This document shows, piece after piece, positions 47,365 to 57,992 of a DNA stretch of 64,000 nt (positions within the stretch are counted from its first letter, which is position 1; each line of letters opens with the position of its first letter). The position numbers were made by a program, and so were the translations under genes. The notes beneath the pieces are model-generated. The model made no database searches. It was not told the DNA's origin and saw nothing but the letters and a program-made list of their open reading frames with translations. This DNA comes from Podocnemis expansa (lineage: Eukaryota > Chordata > Testudines > Podocnemididae). The stretch spans positions 34,060,167 to 34,124,166 of the forward strand of contig ML682005.1 of assembly GCA_007922195.1 (NCBI GenBank), written 5' to 3'.

Positions 47365-47528
47365 TCTCCAGGAGGCAGTAGCTACGTTGATGGGAGAAAC
47401 TCTTCCATTAACACAGCACTATCAACACTGGGAGTTTCGCTGGTATTATTGTGTTGCTCAGGGGTGTGAATTTTCACACCCCTGAGTGATACAATTATGC
47501 CAGCATAAGGCTCTAGTGTAGATCAGAG
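47365..47528. mobile_element. MITE-like fragment with a perfect 14-bp palindrome
   Basis: The right end, 'agtgtagatcagagct', is a variant of the reversed gtctacact terminus. Inside, ctcaggggtgtgaa and its exact complement flank a 2-base loop at 47,457-47,486. The left border is not found. Non-coding. Confidence 0.4.
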
Positions 47529-50500
47529 CTAAGGGAAATATAATCCAGAGGTGCAAAGCCTACTGAGAAACACCCACTGTAGCTTTGAGAGAAGCACTGT
47601 TATCAACGCTCCTGTCACTGATGTTGCTGTAGCCTGAAGAAGGTTGCAGGAGCAGCTGGAAACAGTTAACTTTTCTTTTGGGTAATTTTGAGCACCTAGG
47701 TAGTAAGTACTGGGCTCGTGATGTAACTGGGAGGATGCAAGGAGGAGGAACAAGAAGCAAGAGGAAGCTTAGAAGACGAAGCTCAGCAGGGAAACCTGGA
47801 CTGAGGAAGGACCATTGTGTGAAAGCGTCCTGGTGTTGTGAGCCTGCATTAAACTGTGCTACTTTGTAGAGGAAACAATATACACTTGGTGAAAAGGTAA
47901 TAACTTGATGTTTGTGATGCGGGACCATCTGACTTGACCAGGCACTCCATTATTTGTCATAACGTAGTAAATTGAATCAGGATCGAAGAGTCCAGCCTAC
48001 TTGCCTAATGACAGTGTTTCACACTGCTCTATATATTGTACTCCCTGTTTGGGAGTTGTACTCTTAGGAAAATACAGACTCTCTGCAAAGTGGAAGGAAG
48101 TGACTTGTATTGCTTATCAGATGATTAACACACAGTATTGATGGTCTGCATGGGGAGTTCTATAAAGCCTTCTGCTATGGAGTGGAAGATGCCCACAAAG
48201 CATAACACTAAGGCTGGACAAGTTTAAAAATAAAAGAGAAAATACTAAGATGTCTAGGTTTCTCACTGGGAGTGGAAGAATTGATGGAATGAGGGGAAAC
48301 AACTAAACTATTTCATTCTACCTTAATTCTCACAAGTTATAGCATATAACAATGTTAAATGTTCCCTGGAATCAGTTCACCATTCTTAAGCCATCTGATC
48401 TGCCAGCAGTATTCCCAATTAGCCTAAGTTACAGCCAACAAGCGATAAAACTATGTGCGTGCTCAGTTGTAATGATTTCTCCCCGTGGAAATGAAAAGGA
48501 CATTATATAGAATCAGTACATTAAAATATTCTTGTGGAACATCTCTTTTTAGTACTTCTAATAAAAGTTTTTAATGAGTGCAAGATTTTGGACACCATTG
48601 AATTTTATAGTTACACTTATAGAATTATTTCCACATCATCTTGAAAACTGGGTCTAATTGGTTTTTGTTGTCCTTCAGTTTAGTCAATATTAGTTCTCTC
48701 TCTTTTTTTTTTTTTTAGGGGGGCATTATCTCACATTTACTTTTTGGAACTAGACCCTGGTATCTGCAACATTTACATAGAGTTATAGCTTTGTTCTCAG
48801 ATAGTTTGAATAAATGGGCTGTGTGCTGGGAAGTTATCAGATACTGCTAAGAAATAATGGAGTCACTTAGTTACCCATAGTGTCTCCTCTCAAACCTCCT
48901 TTTCACTGTACCTGGATCAGGGGTTAGAGATTCATATTTGACAATTTCCCAGCATACAGCTATGTTCTTCTCAGTGGTGTGAATGCTGCCACACCAAGGG
49001 ATTTTCTAGAAGCATGAACAAACATTGATGATCCCAACATAGTTTCCTGCATCTTGTCTGCCAGCTAGGATATGGCATTTCCAGATTTCAATCAACTCCT
49101 TTTTTTCCCCCAACCAAAACCTCCTGAAGCCAAATGAAAGCCTTTCACTGACATTAGAGATTTCAGGATTACTCCCATAGTTTGTTAGCTACAGTTTTGT
49201 CTGGTTTGTTTGTTTTCTTCTTATTATTTTTCTCCAGGCTGTTTAGGGCAACGTGTGATGAATTAATCAAAAAAGAGGCCAGAAATTAAAAAGGGACGAA
49301 TGCCTTCAGCTCCTACTGAGACCCTTTCATGTTTCAGACCAATATCCTCTTTAAACCAAATAGTTAATATAGTAGAGAGATTTTTCCTGTAGTTCACAGT
49401 TAATTACCATTCATGATAAACATTCAATAGGATTTCACATCTTATATATAGATTAATTTCCTTTAAGCAGACACAAATTTGTCTCCTAGCAGACCTTTCT
49501 TCTGCACTGTGGCCAAAATTTGCACACAGGCACAGTTAGGCAACAAAATCAATATTTGGGCATCTAAATAAAAATAGTCTGAGCACCTGTCTTCCCACTG
49601 ATTTCAGAGCACCCAAGTTTGAAAGTTGTGGCCTATATATCTACAGTATGCACAATAAGAAGATACTGTACATTTCTTATGGCTGCAGTTCTTGCCAAAG
49701 AAAAGTGTTTATTAAAAATAAGTAGCATACATTCTGACTGAAGTGAACACAAGAATTTGAGAAACACACTTGATGCTTAATGTTTGCACATAAATATTCA
49801 AAACATTTCACCCTTTTTAGATCCTAAAGATCTGAACTCTGAAAACAAATCAAATTATTTTGGCATGCTTCTGTATGCATGTTTTTAGGATTTTTCCATT
49901 CTGCTGCCCCTTTGCACCTCTTTTACAATGTGCTTTACAAGCAAATTTGGATTAGATTAAATATTGTATATGCATGCTCCTTGCAAAAGTTAAAAATTGT
50001 ATGCAGTGTCTGTGTCCAAACTGCAACCTGAAAATCAGCTTTACATTTGATCACTCTTCAGTATATTTACTAAAAATGTTTTGGTTGCAATATCTTCATT
50101 TCAAACTTCCAAAATTCCATAAAACATATAGTGCTACTGGGCTAGCACCCGTAATATTTTTCATAGCAAATATTTTACAAGTCAATATAAGATATGCTAA
50201 TTTTTATCATCTGATCTGATGTGCAATATCCAAAGTCCTGAACAACTATTAAATCATGATTATCATGACTCTGCTACTAAAATATTATATCTACAAAATC
50301 TTAGAGAGTGGTATTTTGTGTTGTATGTCACTATCTCTGAAAGAATAAAAACAGCAGCATGTGAATATTTAAGTACTGAAGGATTTTACTGTAAATAAAG
50401 CAATTTATGAAAGATATTCAGTGATAGTTGTCAGGATGATCCAGGAACAGATAAGACAGACAATATTCTTATATTTCTAGAAAATGTTTCTAAACAAAGC

Positions 50501-50774
50501 TTTTATTCCTCTCTCTAGGAAGTTTGTGTCTGGCATAAGCATCAAGTATCAGTTTATTCTATTTCAGAAATGAAGTAACATTTACATACTGCAAGATAAG
50601 GACAAGAAAGCATTCTCTCACACTGAAAATCTTATAAGCTTTTTGTATAAAAGAAAAATCCCAGGTCTGTATTCTGGCTTCTTCTTCACAGATGCCCTGT
50701 AAAAAAGTGGGCAATATGAATCTCTTCGACCAACCCTTCCCAGTGGCATGGATGTAAAAAGCCATTCTTTCCAG
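47529..50774. other. Long non-coding stretch
   Basis: About 3.2 kb with no supported gene. A T-run lies near 48,701-48,717. The 47.55-47.93 kb part has overlapping frames on both strands (up to 122 codons) without a recognised domain. Confidence 0.5.
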
Positions 50775-51067
50775 GGCCATGACTACACTGAAGATTCTGC
50801 ATCAATCCCCACAGATTGATGCAGCGGGATCGATTAAGAAGTCACTGCAGACCCTCTCAGTCGATCCTAGAAGTGTGTGACCTTTGGCACACTAAGTCCA
50901 CCGTACAACTAGAGTAATCTTGCATTGAAGGGACAGAGTGTCATTCGACACAGTCGAGTGAAGACAGCACAACAAATCAAAGTATCTAAATCGACCAGAG
51001 ATACACATAATCTGCATGCCCCAGAATGCATCTCCCATTGACTTAGCTCTGCAGTATAGACCAGGCC
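50775..51067. mobile_element. MITE, about 290 bp, with GGCC(A/T)TGRCTACACTG-type ends
   Basis: The left end is GGCCATGACTACACTG. The right end in reverse is GGCCTGGTCTATACTG; the two agree over most positions. It is non-coding. The interior has several 'atcgat'-like segments (gggatcgattaag, taaatcgaccag). No certain target duplication. Confidence 0.6.
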
Positions 51068-53329
51068 TAAATTAATGTCACCTGCAGGGCTTCTTGATCC
51101 AAGGCCTGATCCAACACCCACTGAACTCAATGGACTTTAGTCAGGCCAGTAAACAGGACACATCAGGAGCAGCTGGGGGCCAGGCTGCAGTTAAACTGTG
51201 CTGGGAACAAAATATATAGATGTGGCAAATCCCACTGTTCACAGCATTTATCTGTGCATCTTCGGAGGTGTCATTACTGACATAGACCAATTATAAAATG
51301 AACAGTCTACTGGACACACAAGGTACCTTTCTCCTGATAGCATGGCACATAAGTGAGATCACCACACGTTTACCCATCATTCACTTATTAAAAAAAAAAA
51401 AAAGTTTCCAACCAACAACTTTTCTATGTTTTTTGTAGATCTTCTAAAGCAGCTTGATCCTTAATTGCATGTTTAAATATACATTGTGTTGTTGTAAACA
51501 TATCAGAAAGTACTTTATGTATTTTTCCTGTAATTTGATACTGTTGACCAAGTGCTACATACAGAATAAAGGGTTAAGTAAATAGCCTCAGTGCTCAGAA
51601 AACACATTTGTTTAACTGCTTCATTCTTTGTGTTTATTTCAGAAGCTCACATGAATTATTCATTATGTTTTAGGATAAAAAACAGAAAATGTATTCTTTT
51701 AAGAGGTTTATTTCTCAGATATTCTTTTAAGTGACTCAGATGGCAGCAATCTTTTAGAAACTATATTTATAAATATGCAGTGAATTTTAAACTTAACCCA
51801 CACAAGAGTAAGCAAAGGTATAATAATACTAAAAAGACCATCCAAATCTCTTGTCCCAATCTCTATTTTTTAAAAGATTGTCTCTGCAGAATTCACTTTG
51901 TTCAAAGATTATTTTCATGTCTAAAATCAATTTTGACTGAGGGAACTCTGATGAGGGGTACAATATGACACAATTGTTCCACATTATGCCAAGCTGTATA
52001 CTAGCCTTTTTTTTTTGCAAAGAAAAATCTATAGCAGTAAACAACCATTCTAAAAACTGCATTGAAAATCATCTTGGCATGCTGTTGATATTGTATCTCT
52101 TTTGTTAGGTAAAAAAAAAAAGAAGATACTAAGAATCTTGAAGTGTTGCCCAACAACAGCAGCAATCATTTGCAATCAATAGTTGAATGTATTGTACCAA
52201 GAAAAGTCAAAAGATTTTGATGCATCTCATACTCAATAACTTAGTCTTTTCCCATTCTTTCTTAAATCAGGACTATCTTCCTAGTTACAAAGCCTCATTT
52301 AATTGTACTTACAGAGAGACACTTTGTATAGATGTCAAGTCTCTTCATCCTGAAAGGTTGCAGCCAATTACTTCATCCAGAAAATTAGAAGCAATTACCT
52401 CTATGGATAAAAGTACACAGATTTTCTGTTTACTAACTTACTTCTTGCAAAGGAATTTTTCTGTGACTTCAAAGGGAAAAGGATTAGCCCATAGAGGCTT
52501 CTCTAAGCTCAACACCTTGGCCCTCCAAAAACTGGCAGAGATATCTCAGGAGGAAAGGCTGTCATGAGATTTCAGGTACTGCCTACTTCAGTTCAGAAAT
52601 GCTTCTTAAACAGTCACTTTTAACCTAAATTTATTCAAACCTCAGAAGGAGCCTGGGTTTGATTCAGGTTTGGATCAAAGAAGCTGGTCAATTATTTTAT
52701 TTGAACCCTTCCTGCCAACCCTGACAGTAAATGGCCTCTCTGACTTAAATTACAAAAAGCATGGATCTTTATGGAAATGAGCATAGGCATGTAGCTACAC
52801 AGATAATACTGTTGTATCAAGCAGATAAAGTAATAATGCTATTAAAAGAAATGCATATAGCTTCTTTAACAGCTACTAATGTGATGAAGAAGCCAATATC
52901 ATTAACAAGTTAGCTAACGGTGAAATTTTTTCAACAAATAGTTTATTCAGTGTAAAATTCCTATTTCGGTCAACTCAAAACTATTCATGAATTTGTGTTG
53001 AGTTCATTGAATAGTTTCAGCCAAGCTGAAAAACTGAAATTTTATGGTGATATTGACACAAACTGGTTCATTTTGACATTACTGAAACATTTGAATTTTT
53101 TGGACTAGAATCACAAAATTGCTATTGTGAACACCCATGAGTTGCCACAGTGAATGACAAAGAATAATCCTTGGGCCTAGAAAAAAAAAATAAGACTGAC
53201 TATAGCTTGGTGGTTTGTGAACTCAACTGGCATGGGAAACCCAAGTGCTTGCTCCAATAACTATTTAATTATCTATACAAAGTGGAACAGTTTAAACAGG
53301 AAAAACTAAGGGATACAGCCTCTCCCCCC
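51068..53329. other. AT-rich non-coding stretch
   Basis: No gene supported. The frame at 52,187-52,567 (126 codons) has no domain I recognise and lacks coding-like features. An A-run lies near 51,390-51,403. The 52.92-53.11 kb part belongs to the diffuse 'gaaattt / aaacattt' motif group. Confidence 0.5.
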
Positions 53330-54213
53330 TTAGAATAACCCACTACCCAGTGGCCCAAAAAAGAAGACAATAGAACACCACTGGTCACCACATACAACCC
53401 TCAAGTCAGACCTCTACAACAGATCATTAAGGACCTCCAGCCTATTTTAAAAGATGACTCCTCACTCTGTCTAGCCTTGGGAGACAGACCTCTCCTCACC
53501 TACAGACATCCCCCAAACCTTAAACAGACATTCACAAACAACTACAGACCTAACAACAGAAACATTAAAGCAGGCACATATCCCTGCAACAAACTACACT
53601 GCCAACTCTGTCCACATATCTGCACAAAAGACACCATATAGGACCTAATCAAGCCAGCTACTCTATCAAAAAGTCCTTCACCTGCTCATCCACTAATGTG
53701 ACTTATGCCATCATGTGCCAGAAATGCCCCCAAGTCTTATACAATGGACAAACAGAACAATCCCTATGGAAGAATAAATGCATACAAAACTGACATCAGA
53801 AATCACACCATCAAAAAAAAAAGTTGCTAAGCACTTCTATCTTCCTAATCACTCCATTGATGATTTCTTAATGATGGTCATCAAGAAAATCAATGGGACA
53901 TCAAGACTTCAAAGAGAAACAGCTGAAATCAAACTAATATGCAAACTAAATTGTGTGAAAGCAGGGCTAAATCGTGACTATGGATTCTCTTCACATTATA
54001 ACAGGTAATTTGACTTCCCGCTCCCCCTCTGTATGCTGTTTCCTAGAGTTTGAATCCTTACAAATGCTCTGATTTGCTGTTGCAGTATGACCTGATCCCA
54101 TGTCTTACACTCCCCTGCATTTATTTTCATCCAATTCTGTACGTTCTCACTCTTCAAAGCATTTGACAAAGTGGGATATTCTCCTATGAAAGCTCATGCA
54201 ATAAATAAATCTG
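53330..54213 (+). pseudogene. Penelope-like element: RT C-terminal end, GIY-YIG endonuclease and 3' region
   Basis: Conceptual segments in successive frames read TPLVTTYNPQVRPLQQI, LALGDRPLLTYRHPPNLK and NKLHCQLCPHICTKD. Next come TYAIMCQKCPQVLYNGQT and VAKHFYLPNHSIDDF. The C-x2-C and the LYNGQT segment match the GIY-YIG nuclease core of Penelope-like elements (usual form: Y-x-I-x-C-x2-C-...-YIGxT). At least three disruptions are visible: a TAG at 53,639 and shifts near 53,770 and at the A-run near 53,812. After the coding part (stop near 54,006) comes a 3' untranslated part ending in the tail 'tgacaaagtgggatattctc...ataaataaat'. The 995-bp MITE then cuts the tail; it resumes at 55,215. Confidence 0.8.
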
Positions 54214-54687
54214 TTAGGGTGTGTTCGCACAGCATTCTTATTTCGAAACAATGAGGTTGTTTTGAAATAAAAAATGCCATGGCCACATGACGCACGGCCA
54301 TTTCGAAACAAGCAAACTGCTTGTTTCGAAATGGCCGCTGTTCTTTCAGAACAGCTTAAACCTGGTTTCCCGGCGAAACAAGGTTGTTTCAAAACAGCCC
54401 TGTGCGGCCATGTTGTTTCGGAACAAAGTGTTCCGAAACAACATGTGACCTTCCTCCCAGGGTGCTTAGCACCCTGGAAGGAAGGGCTACCCCCTCAGCA
54501 CCCCAGCCAAGGTGCTGAGGGGTGTCCTCTGGCCGGCAGAAGGGGGTTGCGGGCACCCCCATGGTGAAGCGCGGCCACGTGCCTCATCCTGCGGGTGTCT
54601 GCAGGGGGGTGCAGGCACCTGCCGGGTGAAGCGGAGCCGTGTGCCTCACCCAGCGGGCTTTAAACCCCGGGCCACCCGGAAACGCTG

Positions 54688-54908
54688 CCGCAGGGTCGGG
54701 GGCGTCCCACTCAGCCCCCCCCACTGTAAGGGCCGGGCTGAGCGCGGCCTCTGGATTCCCCGGCGCCCCACTACTGCTGGGGGTGGGGCTGGGGATTTCG
54801 GGGGTATCCTCGGCCCTGGCAGGAGCGGCTGCGCCGGGGATTCCCGGGGCCACGCTCACCCCGGCCCTTGCAGCGGGGGGGCTGAGTGGGACGCCCCCGA
54901 CCCTGCGG
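54688..54908. repeat. Large perfect-core inverted repeat
   Basis: Arms of about 80 bases (54,688-54,768 and 54,829-54,908), with the outer 34 bases identical in reverse complement, enclose a spacer of about 60 bases. The sequence is very GC-rich with many CpG. It should form a stable hairpin in RNA or single-stranded DNA. Confidence 0.85.
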
Positions 54909-54910
54909 CA

Positions 54911-55055
54911 GGCGGGTGCCTGCAGCCCCCTGCAGACACCCGTGGGGTGAGGCGCTTGGCTGCGCTTCACCCGGCGGGTGCCTGCAGCCCACTGCAGACA
55001 CCCGTGGGGTGAGGCGGGCAGCTCTGCTTCACCCCACAGGTGCCTGCAGTCCCCT
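54911..55055 (+). repeat. 62-bp tandem repeat
   Basis: The unit 'ggcgggtgcctgcagccc' begins at 54,911 and 54,973, with a partial third copy from about 55,035 (caggtgcctgcag). The period is 62. Each unit also carries 'ctgcagacacccgtggggtg'. It forms the right flank of the MITE's inverted repeat. Confidence 0.8.
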
Positions 55056-55214
55056 CCCCAAGCGAAATAGCATGTCCACACCGTGGACATGCTATTTCGC
55101 ACCCTTATTTCGAAGACACTGTTTTTGTCTTTTGAAATAAGGTTTTTTGAAATAAAGAGTTATTTCAAAACAGCTTGTTTCGAAACAAGCCCTCTGTGTG
55201 TGAACATAGCCTTA

Positions 55215-55280
55215 GTCTTTAAGTGCCACAAGACTCCTTGCTTTTTTTGCTTTATTAGACTAACACGGCTGCCCCTTTGG
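55215..55280 (+). mobile_element. Distal end of the PLE tail after the MITE
   Basis: 'gtctttaagtgccacaagac' followed by 'tccttgc' and 'ttagactaacacggctgcc' completes the tail interrupted at 54,213. The same words occur at 61,300-61,370. Confidence 0.75.
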
Positions 55281-55289
55281 AACCACAAC

Positions 55290-56375
55290 CCAGTGGGTGT
55301 GACATTCTGCTCAGTGTGGGAATCCCAGTTCAAATCCTTTCTTCAGAGCAGATAGAACAGAATGTTCATGGCTGCCTTCAGCTATTAGGGCCTTCATATG
55401 TTTGCAGTGGTTATTGGGCTGAGTCTGGCTCACTTTATGTTGTCCACCCAATAACCATTTATTTCTGTATCTGGTGGTTTCTGGTTATGTCTCCAGCTGA
55501 TTGAATCAATAATAGTTTATACCCTTCTGGGACAGAAAAGGTGGACCAGTCATCCAGTGTTCTTAATTAAGAGTTGATATTTCCAGGCCCCCACAGATCT
55601 TGACTCATTTGTTCCAGATCCCTTAGCATCCCTTGCACTCGGTATGGTAGAGGGATCCAGTATCATCCGCATCCCTGGGTTCTAGCACAGGGATCCTATA
55701 TGAAGCAGTTGTGTTGGTTCCTCCCAGTCCCTTGCTGCTCTGTACCTCAAATCTTCTGTAGTCTTTTCCCAGCTTCAAGTTCTGATTCTCTCACTTGGGA
55801 AGCTAGTCTCCCTGGGTAGACAAGTGCCACTCAGTTGCCGAAGGCTTTCCCTCCCAAGAATCTTTCTGAAAGCACATCTGCATTGCATTTTTTAAATTCT
55901 ATTTTAAACCCTACGTGCCTCCGTTAAGGCCTCCAAACTCCCCCTAGTCACTCCTCTATCCACCAGTCACTTCCCTGGGCTGCTTTCCCCATAGCCCCCA
56001 GTCATATGCAACTCCTCACTTCCTGAATCCAGCCATCTTCCAATCCAGTCTCCTTATCCCCAGATGGCAGCAGAGGTCAGAGCAGCAATCTTCCCATCTG
56101 CTCCTTCTGGACCCCAGTCACTGGTCAGCTCCCAGAGCAGTACACCTGGAGCCCTACAGAATGCCAACTCTCACAGCCAGCAAGGGAGAGGACCTTCTCC
56201 CTTCCTCTCCCAAGGCAGACGGAGCACCTAGCTCTGCTGCCCCCTCTATATACTGCCTTCTGACCCCTAATTGGCTCAATAGACCTGGCATCTGGCTGGC
56301 TGCTGCTGTCAGGCCCAGTTAATGCTGCCAGTGCTCTAGCAGAGGAACCACATCGCTATAGTAACCACTAATGAA
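55290..56375 (-). mobile_element. GC-rich block, possible LTR in reverse orientation
   Basis: About 1.1 kb. Read on the minus strand it contains a TATATA box (ggcagtatatagaggg, near 56,250) preceded by a 'gccaattag' CCAAT-like box (near 56,270). A GC/purine-rich transcribed-like region follows. The order matches the blocks at 16,715 and 26,400. No border, target duplication or retroviral gene was found. Confidence 0.35.
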
Positions 56376-57830
56376 AAATTGAGACCATCACCATCACTTC
56401 CTCCTGCTCCCCTCCTTCTGCCCTGTTTTGCGCATGTCCCCATTTTCTGAATCTTGCCCTCTTTGCTTTAAATTAGGTTCACCAAAAATTCAAGTCAACT
56501 CAAAATGTTTTCCAATTTTTCGATGTTGTGAACATTTAGAAAGAAAGACAGACTATCATTTTTGGTTTCCTCCTAAGCAAAGCTATTTTTAAAAATTATT
56601 TTTCAGAACAAACAGTGAACCAGAACATGCACTGTTCACCAAGCTCTCCTAAAAGGGTTCAGCCATCATCCCCACAGCTTGTACAATTTCTCTCTCTTTT
56701 TTTTTTGGGGGGGGGGGAGAAGGAATGAGTAGTTCTTTGGTCTGGCTAGAGAATCCTGGGAAAGGCAACTGAAATTTTAATGGAATTTAGTTAATTCTGC
56801 TTTCAGAGAGGAAAAAAAAAAAGTATACATGTGCATTATTTACCCAGATCCAGAGCTGCAGTTGAAGAGTACTCACTTCATCTTGGCATATCTTGGAATT
56901 AGTCTGGTCCTAGTGTAAATTTGACAGCCATAAAGGAACTCTCTCAAATAAATCTGTAGCAAAGACTGAATAGAAGCCAAGGCTTCTGACTTACAGCTAT
57001 TCTGAATAAAAAATAGCATATAAAATTAGTAGAATCTCAGAGTTAAAGAACACATTTTGAAGGGGTTTATTTTGTTTTTTTGGGTGCTAAATAGGAATTT
57101 CCTTATTATTCATAGTTGATTCAAGCAACAAATACTTCAAAAGCAACATATTTCTTGGAATTTGTCAGTCTCAGCTGGAATGAGAAAGGTATTGAACTGA
57201 AATGTAATGATGGTCAGTTACTGAAACCTCAAATAAATGTTAAGTGCTGCTTTTTGTTTAGATCAAACGTGCATTTGATTAATAAACTTTATATGTGATT
57301 TAAAGGAATTTTATTATATCTGAGGCTCATTTTCTACATACTTAAGAATATGAATTGATGTGATCTGGGAGCCACAATTTGGGTTGCCACAGTGGGACTC
57401 AACATTGGCAATACACACAAATCCGTATCCAACAGGCATGTCTGGCTTAAAACGACCAGCACCTAACTTTTTCTTATACGTAATATCCAAATAAATAATT
57501 TAACCACAAAGAAACTTGAGCAATAAAACTCCCTTCTCGATAATAAGTTTTTTTAAAGTCAGACAGACCATGTGGCAATTAGCAAAGGTATCTGCCATTG
57601 TTAGCATATGTGAAGTCTTTACACACTAAGGTCATAGTTCCCTAAGTTTTGCAACTTGCAAAAACCTAGTTAGGAATTCATAAATTGGAAATACACAGTC
57701 AAAGTTTACTAGTTCCATGACTCAGCATTCACAAAGTAAATCCAAAATTTAAGTTGTATGGTTGTTCCTTGTAGATGATGTCACTTGCCAACTTCACATT
57801 ACCGGTATGTCTGAATTTCTTATTTTAAAG
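56376..57830. other. AT-rich non-coding stretch
   Basis: No gene supported. A T/G homopolymer pair lies near 56,697-56,718 and an A-run near 56,812. Confidence 0.5.

Positions 57831-57877
<47 letters not shown>
57831..57877 (+). repeat. (TCAA)n microsatellite
   Basis: About twelve TCAA units, directly adjoining the end of a reversed CR1 tail. In the sense of the CR1 this is (TTGA)n at its 3' terminus. Confidence 0.95.
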
Positions 57878-57878
<1 letters not shown>

Positions 57879-57992
57879 AGGGCTGGAAGGGACCTCATGA
57901 GATCATCGAGTCCACACAGATGTCTGTTTCATGAATTATACCAGAAAGCTGTGGGCTGGAAGGGACATTAAGTGTCAAGTAGAAGTCCCAAT
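57874..57992 (-). mobile_element. Two short reversed CR1-type tails
   Basis: The first, 57,874-57,914, is 'catagggctggaagggacct' followed by 'catgagatcatcgagtcca'. The second, 57,950-57,990, is 'gggctggaagggacattaag' with a diverged continuation. Both are reversed CR1 or CR1-tailed SINE 3' ends. The first matches the tail of the SINE at 12,597. Confidence 0.65.

Larger units (their letters stand above)
54217..55211. mobile_element. CpG-rich foldback Harbinger-like MITE, 995 bp, inside the PLE tail
   Basis: The left end is GGGTGTGTTCGCACAGC; the right end in reverse is GGCTATGTTCACACAC. TTA duplications lie at 54,214-54,216 and 55,212-55,214, and removing the element restores the PLE tail reading ctgtta-gtcttt. 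Subterminal parts are TTTCGAAA-rich, as in the 14,002 element. The core (about 54,540-55,060) is CpG-dense and palindromic: 54,688-54,721 is a perfect reverse complement of 54,875-54,908, and the symmetry extends on both sides. A 62-bp tandem repeat covers 54,911-55,055. Overlapping frames of up to 172 codons on both strands are by-products of the palindrome, not genes. Confidence 0.85.

Noticed and set aside
54512..55102. Overlapping frames of 166 and 172 codons on opposite strands
   Set aside because: They arise from a GC-rich palindrome and a 62-bp tandem repeat inside a MITE; stops are rare there because of base composition.
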